A stretch of 30,119 nucleotides of DNA, taken from Burkholderiales bacterium (GTDB taxonomy: Bacteria > Actinomycetota > Thermoleophilia > Gaiellales > Gaiellaceae). The notes under the pieces were generated by a model, which saw only the letters and a list, made by a program, of their open reading frames with translations, made no database searches and was not told where the DNA came from. The DNA lies in contig JAICUZ010000005.1 of assembly GCA_025935595.1 (NCBI GenBank), positions 1 through 30,119 of the forward strand. The letters run 5' to 3'. Each line of letters starts with the position of its first letter. Positions within the stretch are counted from its first letter, which is position 1. Shown here piece by piece: positions 1 through 8,362 of the stretch. The translations under genes and the position numbers were made by a program.

Positions 1-632
1 ATCGAGTTCGAGCCGTGCTCCATGCGAGCCATCACGACCTCGTCGCAGGAAGCCGGGGCGCCGACGCCGAGAAGCCGGAGCCACAGGTCCCAGTCCTCGA
101 CGAGGCGCAGCGACTCGTCGAAGCCGCCGACGCGTGAGAACGCGTCCGCGCGCACGACGACGTTCGATCCGCCCCCTGGGATCCAGTTGCCGTGCAATAG
201 CAGCGATGCGAGCTCCTGCGGAGCGGGGAAGGGATCGTCCTCGATCACCCGCAACGACGAATCGACCACGACGGCCCGGCCGTACGCCCACAACGCGCCC
301 GTTGCGGACGCGCGGTCGAGCTGAAGTCGAAGCTTGTCCGGCGACCAGAGGTCGTCGTCGTCGAGAAACGCGAGCCAGCGGCCGCCGGCCACTTCGGCCC
401 CGGCGTTGCGCGCAGCCGGCTGGCCCCGCGGCCGCTCGTTGCGCAGGACCCGCAGCCGGTCGTTGTCCAGCGCCGCCAGCCGTTCGGCCGTGCCGTCCGA
501 CGACCCGTCGTCGACGACGACGACCTCGAGGTCGACGCCGGCCTGCGCCCGTACCGACGGCAACGCACAGCGCGAGAGCAGATCCCAGCGGTCCTTAGTC
601 GGAATGACAACGGTGACCTCGGGCGCCGTCAG
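1..632 (-). CDS. GT2 family glycosyltransferase, partial (C-terminus beyond window edge)
   Basis: My minus-strand translation gives a GT-A fold family 2 glycosyltransferase. It opens with TAPEVTVVIPTKDRWDLLSR, then has the nucleotide-sugar motif VVVDDGSSDGTAERL, AARNAG, and the DXD-like block FLDDDDLWSPDKLR, followed by GGFDES and EDWDLWLRL. Such enzymes transfer a sugar from a nucleotide donor on the cytoplasmic side. No stop is reached, so the C-terminus lies to the left of base 1; about 210 codons are seen. The most likely start is a CTG that overlaps the TGA of the upstream gene (CTGA), by analogy with the TTGA junctions at 8359 and 17849; no in-frame ATG or GTG is close. It is closely similar to the GT2 gene at 8359. 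The acceptor and donor sugars cannot be read from sequence. Confidence 0.85.
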   Translation of the reverse strand, partial: MTAPEVTVVIPTKDRWDLLSRCALPSVRAQAGVDLEVVVVDDGSSDGTAERLAALDNDRLRVLRNERPRGQPAARNAGAEVAGGRWLAFLDDDDLWSPDKLRLQLDRASATGALWAYGRAVVVDSSLRVIEDDPFPAPQELASLLLHGNWIPGGGSNVVVRADAFSRVGGFDESLRLVEDWDLWLRLLGVGAPASCDEVVMARMEHGSNS

Positions 633-1504
633 CGCGACCCCCGGTAGACGTGCAGCCCATGCACGAAGCCTCCGGGAAGGCCTCGGAGGATCCCCCGGCG
701 CGGGTCGGTCCACCCGGGCCGCCGCCGCACCGCGGCGGAAGCGAATCCGCGCAGCGCCCAGTAGAGGTCGCGCAGCAGCCAGCGCGCCATGACGACGTCG
801 CCCCGGCAGAGGTGCTTGGCGTAGAAGAAACCCTGTCCACGGGCGTAGGCCACGTAGAGCCGCCGGAGCTGCTCCGGCGTTCGCCAGTCGTGATGCCACA
901 CGACGAGCGACGGCTCGTACCGGAGCGACCTCCCCGCCCGTAGCCAGCGGTAGCAGAACTCGTTGTCCTCCGCGGCCTCGGCGGGCCCGAACGCCTCGTC
1001 GAAGCCTCCGGCCTCGAGGACGCGCGTTCGCGGGAGCACCATGTTGTTCGGGAAGAGCGCGCCGCCGTGCACCTCGCCCGTGAAGTCGTGCCTCCGCTCG
1101 TCGTCCTTCCAGGACGGCACCGCCTCGGGGTCGCCGAGCGGCAGCACGCGCCCGGTGACGATCCCCTCGGGATTCTCGGCGATCAGTGCCGACGCGGTCG
1201 CCACCCACTCCGGTGCCACCGTGCAGTCGTCGTCCGTGATCAGGACGACCTCGTGCGCGGCGACCCGCAGGCCGACGTTGCGGCCGAGTGCCACCCCGCG
1301 GCCCCGACAGGGAACGAGAGTCGCCCCGATCACTGTGAACGACTCCACGAGCTCCCGGACGGCCTCCGCGCCGCTCTGGTCGACCACGAGGATCTCGGCG
1401 GCGCGCGGCCGGCAGGCCGAGAGTGAATCGAGGCAGGAGCGCAACTGCACCGGCCGTCCCAGCGTCGGTATCACGACGGTGACGTCGAGCACGTCCGCGG
1501 TCAC
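629..1504 (-). CDS. GT2 family glycosyltransferase
   Basis: About 291 residues of a family 2 glycosyltransferase. Visible motifs are VTVVIPTLGRP at the N-terminus, EILVVDQSGAEAV in place of the usual VDDGS loop, the DXD-like LITDDDC, then FPNNMVLPR, GGFDEAFG and AEDNEFCYRWLRAG, the conserved ED acceptor-side motif. The chosen start is GTG at 1504, which overlaps the upstream stop as GTGA; an earlier in-frame ATG at 1534 would overlap the upstream gene by 34 bases and lengthen the N-terminus with unlikely residues. The tight overlap with genes on both sides indicates one operon devoted to surface-glycan assembly. The DQSGA variant sets it apart from its DDGSS neighbours and points to a different subfamily. 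Confidence 0.88.
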   Translation of the reverse strand: MTADVLDVTVVIPTLGRPVQLRSCLDSLSACRPRAAEILVVDQSGAEAVRELVESFTVIGATLVPCRGRGVALGRNVGLRVAAHEVVLITDDDCTVAPEWVATASALIAENPEGIVTGRVLPLGDPEAVPSWKDDERRHDFTGEVHGGALFPNNMVLPRTRVLEAGGFDEAFGPAEAAEDNEFCYRWLRAGRSLRYEPSLVVWHHDWRTPEQLRRLYVAYARGQGFFYAKHLCRGDVVMARWLLRDLYWALRGFASAAVRRRPGWTDPRRGILRGLPGGFVHGLHVYRGSR

Positions 1505-2445
1505 GTGCGCGCCTCGAGCACCGATCGCAGCCACGGCGCCTCGCTCGTCAGGGTGGCGAGGCTCGGTGCGGCCGCCGCACGTTCCTTCAGGGACGACCGG
1601 CGGCGTGGGGCGACCAGCGCGGCAACCGCCCGGACGAGGCGACGGGGCTTGCGGTACGCGAGCGCAGTGCGGAAGTACGTCGCGGCTGCGTCACGCCGGC
1701 GGCCGTTGAGACGGTTGTCCGCCGCGATCCACCACAGGAACACCGCCGGATCCACCCGCAGGCCGTCGCCACGGCGCTTGTCGACGAAATACCGCATCTC
1801 GTCGACCGCCCTTCGGCCGGCGAACACCATCCCGCTGCCATGGCGCACATAGGCGACCAGGATGTCGGGAACGAGGGCGATGCCGCCGAGCCCCGTCAGG
1901 CCGATCCAGAGATCCCAGTCTGCGACGTATGTGAGTCGTTCGTCGAACCCGCCGACTCCACGGACATGCTCGGCGCGGGCGATGACGTTGGATGCTCCGG
2001 CAGGAATCGTGTTCCAGCGCAGGATGACGTCGCGCGTCGTCGCCTCGACCCCGCTCAGCTGCAGCAGCCTGCCGTCGTCGTCGATCTCGGCGACGCGGGC
2101 GTAGACGAGGGACGCGCCCGTCGCGTCTGCGCAGTCGAGTTGCGTCCGGAGCTTGACCGGTGACCAGAGGTCGTCGTCGTCGAGGAACGCGATCCAGTCG
2201 CCTCGGGCGGCGGCGACGCCCGTGTTGCGGGCGGCGGCAACCCCCCTCGAAACTTCGAGAGAAATCACGCGCACCCGAGAGTCGTCGAGCTCCCGAAGCC
2301 GGGTCGGCGTCTCGTCGGTCGAGCCGTCGTCGACCACAATGACCTCAAGCTCGACGTCCCGCTGTGACAACGCCGAGCGGAGAGCCGAGTCGCGCAGCGT
2401 GTGCCAGCGATTCCGCGTGGCGATGACCACGGAGACCTCAGGCAT
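1501..2445 (-). CDS. GT2 family glycosyltransferase
   Basis: A complete 314-residue GT2 enzyme beginning MPEVSVVIATRNRWHTLRDS. The order of motifs is VDDGSTDETPTRL (about residues 38-50), GVAAARNTGVAAARG, FLDDDDLWSPVKLR (DXD-like, about 91-104), SNVIARAEHV, GGFDERLTYV and ADWDLWIGL. The C-terminal ~90 residues are helical and basic. The start ATG overlaps the ABC ATPase gene by 8 bases, consistent with translational coupling. It shares its cassette organisation with the GT2 genes at 1-632 and 8359-9330, so these three look like paralogues. It probably adds one residue of the polysaccharide exported by the neighbouring Wzm/Wzt pair; the sugar is not deducible. Confidence 0.9.
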   Translation of the reverse strand: MPEVSVVIATRNRWHTLRDSALRSALSQRDVELEVIVVDDGSTDETPTRLRELDDSRVRVISLEVSRGVAAARNTGVAAARGDWIAFLDDDDLWSPVKLRTQLDCADATGASLVYARVAEIDDDGRLLQLSGVEATTRDVILRWNTIPAGASNVIARAEHVRGVGGFDERLTYVADWDLWIGLTGLGGIALVPDILVAYVRHGSGMVFAGRRAVDEMRYFVDKRRGDGLRVDPAVFLWWIAADNRLNGRRRDAAATYFRTALAYRKPRRLVRAVAALVAPRRRSSLKERAAAAPSLATLTSEAPWLRSVLEART

Positions 2446-3694
2446 GCGAGTCCGCCGCCGGTTCGGTCACGTCGAGCGCCTCGATCTCCTCGACCTCCCA
2501 GCGCACCCCGGGCTGGACGACGCGGTTTCGCTGCACCGCCTCGGATGTGTCGACCGGGCCTGGAAGCAGGCTGAACGCCAGAACCTCACGCTGCACGATC
2601 GCACCCGCCTGCGTCCCCACCCAGCCGACGAGGACGTAGTCGCCGGGCGCGAGGACCGGCGGGACGACCAGGCGGGCGCTGTATGCCTGCGGCAGCGCTG
2701 CGGGCAGTAGCTCCCCACCCATGTCCGGTCCCCAGTCCTCGTCGAGCACGCGCACCCCCTGGCTTGTCTCGAGGATGAACGCGACGCTGAGCCCGGGAAT
2801 CCGTTCTCGCACGACGAATCGGAGCTCCACCGCGAACGGCCGGTCACGGCGGAGCACGTCGTTTGCGTCCGAATCGGCCGCGCTCACCGCCGCAGACAGC
2901 AGCTGGATCGGCTTGTTCGGCTCAGGGTCGAACGTGCTGACCGCGCCGCGGGGCACCGCGTCGCGGACATATGCGTCGACCACGGCCGCACTCGGCCCGT
3001 CAAGGCGCAGGCGTCCGCCCTCGAGCCACAGCGCGCGCTCGCAGATCTGATTGATGGAGCCGAGGTCGTGACTGACCAACACGACCGTACGGCCCTCACG
3101 CGCGAACTCCGACATCCGGCCGAGGCAGCGTTGCCGGAATTGCACGTCGCCGACCGCCAGCACCTCGTCGACGATCACGATGTCGGGATCGACGTGGGCT
3201 GCGACGGCGAAGGCGAGGCGCAAGTACATCCCGGACGAGTAGCGCTTGATCGGTGTGTCCAGAAACTGCTCGACGCCCGCGAACGCGACGATCTCGTCGA
3301 GTCGGCGCGTGACCTCGCTCCTGCGCAGGCCGAGGATGACGCCGTTGAGGAAGATGTTCTCGCGCCCGGTCAGCTCCGGGTGGAAGCCCGTGCCGACCTC
3401 GAGCAGCGCCCCCACGCGACCACGCGTGCGCGACCGACCGGCGGTCGGCTCGGTGATCCGGGACAGAATCTTCAGCAACGTGCTTTTGCCGGCGCCGTTG
3501 AGGCCGATCACGCCGAGGACCTCGCCCTCGTCCACGTCGAAGCTGAGATCCCGGAGCGCCCAGACCTCCTCCTTCGAGACGGAGCCCTTGTGGACGAGAC
3601 GGGAGAGCGACTCGCGGAGTGTCAGGTACGGCCCCTGGCCGAGCCGGTAGCGCTTGCTCACGCCCTGGACCTGGATCGCGGTGCCCGCCGCCAT
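2438..3694 (-). CDS. wzt: Polysaccharide ABC transporter ATP-binding protein (Wzt type)
   Basis: 418 residues: an N-terminal nucleotide-binding domain (about 1-240) and a C-terminal extra domain (about 250-418). Walker A is GLNGAGKST (64-72), the signature is YSSGM (152-156), Walker B is DIVIVDEVLAVGD (171-183), and the switch histidine lies in LVSHD (about 209). Replacement of the common LSGGQ by YSSGM is typical of the O-antigen/teichoic-acid exporter ATPases. The C-terminal part, rich in beta-strand-like sequence (for example FAVELRFVV, ARLVVPPVLAPGDYVL), matches the carbohydrate-binding domain of Wzt, which in known systems recognises a finished, end-capped glycan. It abuts the permease gene (1-base overlap) and energises export of the glycan made by this cluster across the inner membrane. 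Confidence 0.93.
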   Translation of the reverse strand: MAAGTAIQVQGVSKRYRLGQGPYLTLRESLSRLVHKGSVSKEEVWALRDLSFDVDEGEVLGVIGLNGAGKSTLLKILSRITEPTAGRSRTRGRVGALLEVGTGFHPELTGRENIFLNGVILGLRRSEVTRRLDEIVAFAGVEQFLDTPIKRYSSGMYLRLAFAVAAHVDPDIVIVDEVLAVGDVQFRQRCLGRMSEFAREGRTVVLVSHDLGSINQICERALWLEGGRLRLDGPSAAVVDAYVRDAVPRGAVSTFDPEPNKPIQLLSAAVSAADSDANDVLRRDRPFAVELRFVVRERIPGLSVAFILETSQGVRVLDEDWGPDMGGELLPAALPQAYSARLVVPPVLAPGDYVLVGWVGTQAGAIVQREVLAFSLLPGPVDTSEAVQRNRVVQPGVRWEVEEIEALDVTEPAADSHA

Positions 3695-4602
3695 CAGATC
3701 ACGTCCGCGAACGAGCGCTCAACGTGCGTGAAGTACAGGAAGCCGACGGCAAGTAGCACGACGACGACCCCGCCCGAGACGAGCACCTCGAGCCCGGGCG
3801 GCGGCCCGCCGGCGATCGACCAGCGAAATCCCGCGACGATGGAGGCCATCGGGTTCAACGCGTACAGGTACCGCCACGAGCCCTTGATCAGGCTGATCGA
3901 GTACACGACGGGCGTCGCGAACAGCCACGCCTGGATCAGGAATCCGAGCACGAACCGGACGTCCCGATAGCGAACGTTCAGCCCGGCGAGCAGCAGACCG
4001 GCGCCGAGCGCCGTGACGACGGTTGCGAGCACCCACAGCGGCAGGGTCAGGAGCGCGAGCCCGGGCGCCACCGTCCAGATCGCGAGGAACACCGCGATGA
4101 CGGGAAGCGAGACGGCAAGGTCGACGAGCCCAGGCAGCATCGAGGCGATCGGCGCCAGCAGTCGCGGAAAGTAGACCTTCGCGACGAGCTCCTTGTTGTC
4201 GAGGAGGCACTGGGCGGCCGACGAGACGGCGGCCGTGAAGTAGAACCAGAGCGCCAGCCCCGTGTACGCGAAGACAGGGTAAGGGATGCCGTCGGTCGGC
4301 AGTCCCGCGGCCCGCCCGAAGACGAGGCTGAAGATGAGGACCGCCACGAGCGGCTGTAGCAGCACCCACGCGACCCCGAAAAACGTCTGCTTGTAGCGGA
4401 GCTTCAGATCTTTGAGCGCAAGGATCAGCGCCAGCTCGCGCTCGGCCCAGAGCTCGGCGACCGGGATTCCGGGAAACCACTTCCCGCTCGGCTCGTTGTC
4501 GACCCAGCGCCGCGCCTCGGCTGCGTCCTCCGAGGCGGCCGGCTGCACGTCCGTGCCGTCAGCTGGTAGTGCCAACCGATTCACGATCGATGTGATCGTC
4601 AA
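3694..4602 (-). CDS. wzm: Polysaccharide ABC transporter permease (Wzm type)
   Basis: 302 residues of an ABC-2 type membrane permease. A hydrophilic N-terminus of about 60 residues (with the WAERELALILALKDLKLRYKQT amphipathic stretch that precedes TM1 in this family) is followed by about six membrane segments: FFGVAWVLLQPLVAVLIF, YPVFAYTGLALWFYFTA, SLPVIAVFLAIW, LLTLPLWVLATVVTALG, FLIQAWLFATPVVYS and VLVSGGVVVVLLAVGFLYF. The motifs RYRDVRF and NPMASIVAGFRW are typical of Wzm/RfbA-type exporters. The ATG at 4602 overlaps the GT14 gene by 44 bases; a TTG at 4575 would reduce this to 17, so the exact start is uncertain. With Wzt it forms the inner-membrane exporter for a lipid-linked surface glycan. 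Confidence 0.92.
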   Translation of the reverse strand: MTITSIVNRLALPADGTDVQPAASEDAAEARRWVDNEPSGKWFPGIPVAELWAERELALILALKDLKLRYKQTFFGVAWVLLQPLVAVLIFSLVFGRAAGLPTDGIPYPVFAYTGLALWFYFTAAVSSAAQCLLDNKELVAKVYFPRLLAPIASMLPGLVDLAVSLPVIAVFLAIWTVAPGLALLTLPLWVLATVVTALGAGLLLAGLNVRYRDVRFVLGFLIQAWLFATPVVYSISLIKGSWRYLYALNPMASIVAGFRWSIAGGPPPGLEVLVSGGVVVVLLAVGFLYFTHVERSFADVI

Positions 4603-5419
4603 GATCGTCGAGGATCGTGAGGTCGACGTCGACGTCGAACTTCCGTGCCAGGAGCTTCCCGGAGCGGATCAGAGCCCCGAAGTCGGCGGCCGTCAGCACG
4701 GCCGGATGTCCGGGCGAGGCCGTCCAATCGACATAGCGCAAATGGTCGTTGACCACCGTGTGTCGAAGATCGGAGTTCATCAGAATCGTCTGAAAGAAGA
4801 TCTCATCCGGGTGCAGGACATGCTCGAAGAATCTGACGAACCGAGGGTTCTCACGGGCGAAGCCCGCGATGTGCACGGCCGCCGCCCGCGAGAGCACGAC
4901 CCATGCCTCGCCACCGTACGGGACGAGGCCCCCCGGCAATCGCCGGCGCCACGGTACAGGGACGTGCAGCGCCGTGTACGACACGAGATGCCATTGCTCG
5001 GTCCTCCAGTGCGCCTCCTCGGACCACACCTCGGGCAGCGTTCCAACGGACATGAATGAGCTCGCGGCAGCGGCCCCGAGATACCGCTCGATCTCGTGCG
5101 CCGGACGCAGCGGGTAGTCCTGACCGCTCACGAGCACGACATGGTCGAAGTCGACGCCGGTGCGGATGAGCTGGTCGATCCCGCCGAGGGTGGCGCGAAC
5201 CATCCCGAAGCCGCCCCAGAAACAGCGGCGGCGTTTCAGGAAGGACACACCGTCGACGCCTGTCGTCGCCCGCCGCATCTCGTCCTCGACCGACGTCGGG
5301 GCCCGTCGATCGACATGCACGAGGAACGTCGACCGATCCGTCGACAGGCGTCGTACGAGCCGTGCGGCCTGGTGGGGCTTGGCGTGCATGAGCACGACGT
5401 ATGCGATCCGGGATCTCAT
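4559..5419 (-). CDS. GT14-like (core-2/I-branching) glycosyltransferase
   Basis: 286 residues that read as a member of the beta-1,6-N-acetylglucosaminyltransferase/xylosyltransferase family (GT14, Branch domain). Visible motifs are IAYVVLMHAKP at the N-terminus, FLVHVDRR (32-39), RRCFWGGFGMVRATL (64-78), VLVSGQDYPLRP (95-106, the family hallmark), HPDEIFFQTIL (about 207-217) and KLLARKFD near the end. It overlaps the preceding paralogous gene as ATGA. In animals the family branches mucin glycans; bacterial members sit in polysaccharide loci, and the acceptor and donor are mostly unknown. Here it lies between glycosyltransferases and the ABC exporter, so it likely adds a branch or a terminal residue before export. 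Confidence 0.88.
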   Translation of the reverse strand: MRSRIAYVVLMHAKPHQAARLVRRLSTDRSTFLVHVDRRAPTSVEDEMRRATTGVDGVSFLKRRRCFWGGFGMVRATLGGIDQLIRTGVDFDHVVLVSGQDYPLRPAHEIERYLGAAAASSFMSVGTLPEVWSEEAHWRTEQWHLVSYTALHVPVPWRRRLPGGLVPYGGEAWVVLSRAAAVHIAGFARENPRFVRFFEHVLHPDEIFFQTILMNSDLRHTVVNDHLRYVDWTASPGHPAVLTAADFGALIRSGKLLARKFDVDVDLTILDDLDDHIDRESVGTTS

Positions 5420-6261
5420 CCCTCGCTGTCGATGTGCCTGTCGAGGAGGTCGAGGACCTCGGCGTCGACCGTCGAGTCGAACTTTCGCGCGAACAGCTTC
5501 CCGGAGCCGACCAGCTCGTCGAGATCATCGCGACGGAACACCGACGGGGCGGGCAGACGCGTCCAGTCGATGTGACGGAGATCGTCGTTGACGACGGTGT
5601 CCCGCAACGGCGAGTTGAGGACGATCGTCTGGAAGAAGAGCTCGTCGGGGATCCACACATGTTCGAAGAAGCGGACGACGTCGGGATGATCCCGGAGCCA
5701 GTCCCATACGTAGTCGACGACGGACCTCGACAGACACCAGTACGGCGGTCCCCCCCACGGCGTGAGCCCACCCGGGATCCGCCGCCGCACGACCGGCGCC
5801 GTCACGTGGAGATGACGCCTCCCGACGAGATGCCAGCGCTCGATCCGGTCGAGCCCGCCGCGACCCGACCAGGCAGCACGGGGAACGGGCCAGTAGCTCA
5901 AGAACGACTGTCCCTCCGCGGCCGCGAGCCGTCTCTCGATCTCCGCCGTGGGACGCAGCGGGTAGTCCTGCCCGGTCAGGAGCACGACGTAGTCGAAGTC
6001 GGCGCCGTCGGCGTAGAGGCGCTCGATCCCCTTCAGCGTCGCCCGGACGTGGCCGAAGCCCCCCCAGTGGCAGACGTGACGATCGACGAACTCGACGCAG
6101 CCGAGCTCACTCGCTCCGACCACCATCTGCTCGTAGGTGTGCCGGTCCGTCTTGCGGTCGACGTGAACGACGAACGTGCTCGTGTCGGTTCGCAGCCGGC
6201 GCAGGAGGCGAACGAGCTGACCGGGGAGCTTGTAGGCCGAAACGACGTAACCGATCCTCAC
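5416..6261 (-). CDS. GT14-like (core-2/I-branching) glycosyltransferase
   Basis: 281 residues, a second GT14 enzyme paralogous to the downstream one: IGYVVSAYKLPGQ, FVVHVDRK (30-37), CHWGGFGHVRATL, VLLTGQDYPLRP (93-104), IPDELFFQTIVLNSPL and KLFARKFD. The start is GTG at 6261, supported by a GGAGGC Shine-Dalgarno at 6265-6270 three bases upstream of it; the reading frame stays open farther upstream but that part is the antisense shadow of the neighbouring GT4 gene. The gene ends in a 4-base ATGA overlap with its paralogue, so the two are translationally coupled. Two adjacent copies imply either two successive branching steps or divergence after tandem duplication. Confidence 0.88.
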   Translation of the reverse strand: MRIGYVVSAYKLPGQLVRLLRRLRTDTSTFVVHVDRKTDRHTYEQMVVGASELGCVEFVDRHVCHWGGFGHVRATLKGIERLYADGADFDYVVLLTGQDYPLRPTAEIERRLAAAEGQSFLSYWPVPRAAWSGRGGLDRIERWHLVGRRHLHVTAPVVRRRIPGGLTPWGGPPYWCLSRSVVDYVWDWLRDHPDVVRFFEHVWIPDELFFQTIVLNSPLRDTVVNDDLRHIDWTRLPAPSVFRRDDLDELVGSGKLFARKFDSTVDAEVLDLLDRHIDSEG

Positions 6262-6280
6262 GCCGCCTCCCGCACCAGCA

Positions 6281-7582
6281 TCAGCTCGTTGTAGGGCCGA
6301 TGAGGAGGGCGCGCAACGCCCGTCCGACCGGTTCGAGTGCGAAGGCGGTCTGGACCCGGGCCCGCGCAGCCTGTCCGACCGTCTCGCGCAGCTCCCGGTC
6401 GTCGAGCAACCCGCCGAGCCGCTGCGCGAACGCGGCGGTGTCGTCGATCGGGACGACGAAGCCGCCGTCCGTTTCACCGTTCTCGAAGATGTCGGGGACG
6501 CCCTGCGCGGCGGTCGCGACCACCGGCAGGCCGCATGCCATCGCCTCGATCGGAGCGACGGGGAACCCCTCATGGCGCGACGGGAACGCGTACACATCTG
6601 CCGCGGACAGCAGCGTGCGGATCCGCTCACGGTCGCGCACCCATTCCGCGACGAACCGCACGCCGTCGACGGCGTGCGATGCCGTGAGCTCCGCGATGGA
6701 CTGCTCGCCCGCGCCCATCAGCACGAGCAGGAGGTCCCGGCCCGGACGGGACGCGCGAACGTCCGCCCATGCACGCAGCAACACGTCGAGCCCCTTGCGC
6801 GGATGCAGCTGACCGTGCCAGACGACGACGTCGGCGTGGTCGGGAAGATCGAGCGCGCGGCGCGCTTCCTGCCTCGGCTGTCGCTGCCAGAAGTCCGCGT
6901 CGATCGGGTTGAAGATGCGGGCGAGCTTGCCCTCGGGCACGCGGTACGTGTCCCGCACTCGCGCTCTCTCGGAGCTGCTCGGCACGATCAGGGCACGGAC
7001 GCCGCGGATTGCAAGGGGCCGAGTCAGCCGCTCCAGGCGGCTCGCCTGGTAGTCGCCGCCCTGGAACGTCGCGAACGACGGGCGACGCAGGAGCGCACCG
7101 AGCGTCACCGTCAGGTCGAACCGCGGCGTCTCGTACTCCTGGCAGACGATCGCCGCGCAGCCTTCGCGGCGGACGATCGCTGCGAGCCGAAGCGGCGGTG
7201 TCGCGAGATACGGCGCCGCGTGCGCGAGCACCGCGCCGCCCACGCTGCGCGGATCGCGCCGGCCGGCGAGGCTTCCGTGGAGCATCCGGGGCTCGACCCG
7301 GCGGTGAACCCACGTGGTCGGCAGCAGATGGATCGTCGCGCCGCTCACCGAGTGCTCGAGCTCGACCGGCCGCTCGACACGTCCGCTGACGGCGACGATC
7401 ACGGTCCTGACATTGACGGCCGCGAGCGCGTCGGCCCAGGCGAACATCCAGCTGCCCGTGAAGTCGGGAAGGTCGTCGATCCCCACCCCCAAGGGATCCA
7501 GCCAGTCCGCGAACAAGTCGCCCCACGGCAGCACCGCCACCGACGGACGTTCATCGCCGTTCCTTGCGCCCGCCGCCGGCAT
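6281..7582 (-). CDS. GT4 family glycosyltransferase
   Basis: About 433 residues of a GT-B fold retaining glycosyltransferase. The C-terminal donor domain shows VVWHGQLHPRKGLDVLLRAW, LVLMGAGEQS, AADVYAFPSRHEGFPVAPIE (containing the E-x7-E motif EGFPVAPIE) and ACGLPVVATAAQGVPD. The N-terminal domain carries FQGGDYQASRLERL and ALIVPSSSER. The chosen start is ATG at 7582 (MPAAGARNGDE); a longer reading to 7660 would run into the divergent methyltransferase gene. It is the first gene of the minus-strand run and lies 19 bases ahead of the GT14 pair. Only 18 bases separate its start from that of the divergent gene, so its promoter must overlap that gene or its start lies farther in. Confidence 0.88.
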   Translation of the reverse strand: MPAAGARNGDERPSVAVLPWGDLFADWLDPLGVGIDDLPDFTGSWMFAWADALAAVNVRTVIVAVSGRVERPVELEHSVSGATIHLLPTTWVHRRVEPRMLHGSLAGRRDPRSVGGAVLAHAAPYLATPPLRLAAIVRREGCAAIVCQEYETPRFDLTVTLGALLRRPSFATFQGGDYQASRLERLTRPLAIRGVRALIVPSSSERARVRDTYRVPEGKLARIFNPIDADFWQRQPRQEARRALDLPDHADVVVWHGQLHPRKGLDVLLRAWADVRASRPGRDLLLVLMGAGEQSIAELTASHAVDGVRFVAEWVRDRERIRTLLSAADVYAFPSRHEGFPVAPIEAMACGLPVVATAAQGVPDIFENGETDGGFVVPIDDTAAFAQRLGGLLDDRELRETVGQAARARVQTAFALEPVGRALRALLIGPTTS

Positions 7583-7600
7583 GCCGACAATGTAGAAGCC

Positions 7601-8362
7601 GTGCCCGACGCCTCGATCCCGTTGACTCCCGGCTCGGCGACCCGCCCGCTGACGCCGCAAGAGCTCGAAGCCGTCCGGCGGTCACGGCGCCATCCACGCA
7701 GGACGCAATTCGACTATCTCCACCTCCGGTATCTGATTCGGGATCTCGAGGCGGCGCTCGCCCACGTCGACCGGCCGGTCGCGGACGTGCTCGACGTGTG
7801 GTGCGGATCACGCGCCTACGACGACCTCTTGCCTCTCGAAGCCCGACGCGTCGGGCTCGACGTGCCCGGCAACCCGTATGGAGTGGCGGACGTCGAGAGC
7901 GACGAGGTGCTCCCGTTCGAGGACGCGTCATTCGACCTCGTCGTATGCATCGAAGCCTTCCAGTGGATGCGCGACCCGAAGCACACCGTCACGGAGTTCG
8001 CGCGCGTCCTCCGCCCGGGTGGAACCGCGATCGTCGCGGTCCCGTTCGCGTTCGAGTACGACCGCGAGAACTTCGAGCGTCGCTTCACCGGCAACGAGCT
8101 CGTGGAGTTGTTCGACGGCTGGGACGACGTCACGCTTACGGAGAACGGCGGGCGCGGCGTCGCCTGGACGGTGCTGACCGGATCACTGCTCAGCCACGTC
8201 GTGACGCGGGTCGGGCTGCCGGGCCTGCCCTGGCTCGCGCGAGGCGCCTACGCGTGCCTCAACACCGTCGGCGCTCTGCTCGAGCGAACCGAGGCGCGGC
8301 ATGCGGGTGGCACCGTGACGCTGCCGATGAACCTGCTCGCCTCGGCCCGGAAGCCCCGTTGA
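7601..8362 (+). CDS. Class I SAM-dependent methyltransferase (Methyltransf_11-like)
   Basis: 253 residues with the order of a class I methyltransferase: motif I VLDVWCGSRAYDDL, acidic loop VGLDVPG, VLPFEDASFDLVVCIEAFQW (motif II region) and EFARVLRPGGTAIVAVPF (motif III/post II). The glycine that normally follows VLDV is Trp here (WCG instead of GCG); the rest is canonical. GTG at 7601 is the most upstream sensible start; a TTG at 7622 is possible. The C-terminus contains hydrophobic segments (LPGLPWLARGAYACLNTVGALL), which may place it at the membrane. It overlaps the next GT2 gene as TTGA. In this context it probably O-methylates a sugar of the glycan, perhaps as a chain terminator, but the substrate cannot be read from sequence. 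Confidence 0.87.
   Translation: MPDASIPLTPGSATRPLTPQELEAVRRSRRHPRRTQFDYLHLRYLIRDLEAALAHVDRPVADVLDVWCGSRAYDDLLPLEARRVGLDVPGNPYGVADVESDEVLPFEDASFDLVVCIEAFQWMRDPKHTVTEFARVLRPGGTAIVAVPFAFEYDRENFERRFTGNELVELFDGWDDVTLTENGGRGVAWTVLTGSLLSHVVTRVGLPGLPWLARGAYACLNTVGALLERTEARHAGGTVTLPMNLLASARKPR

Noticed and set aside
5401..6294. Long plus-strand ORF opposite the GT14 gene
   Set aside because: It is the antisense frame of a protein with clear GT14 motifs; its own translation (Arg/Asp/Pro-rich, no motifs) is a GC-rich shadow.
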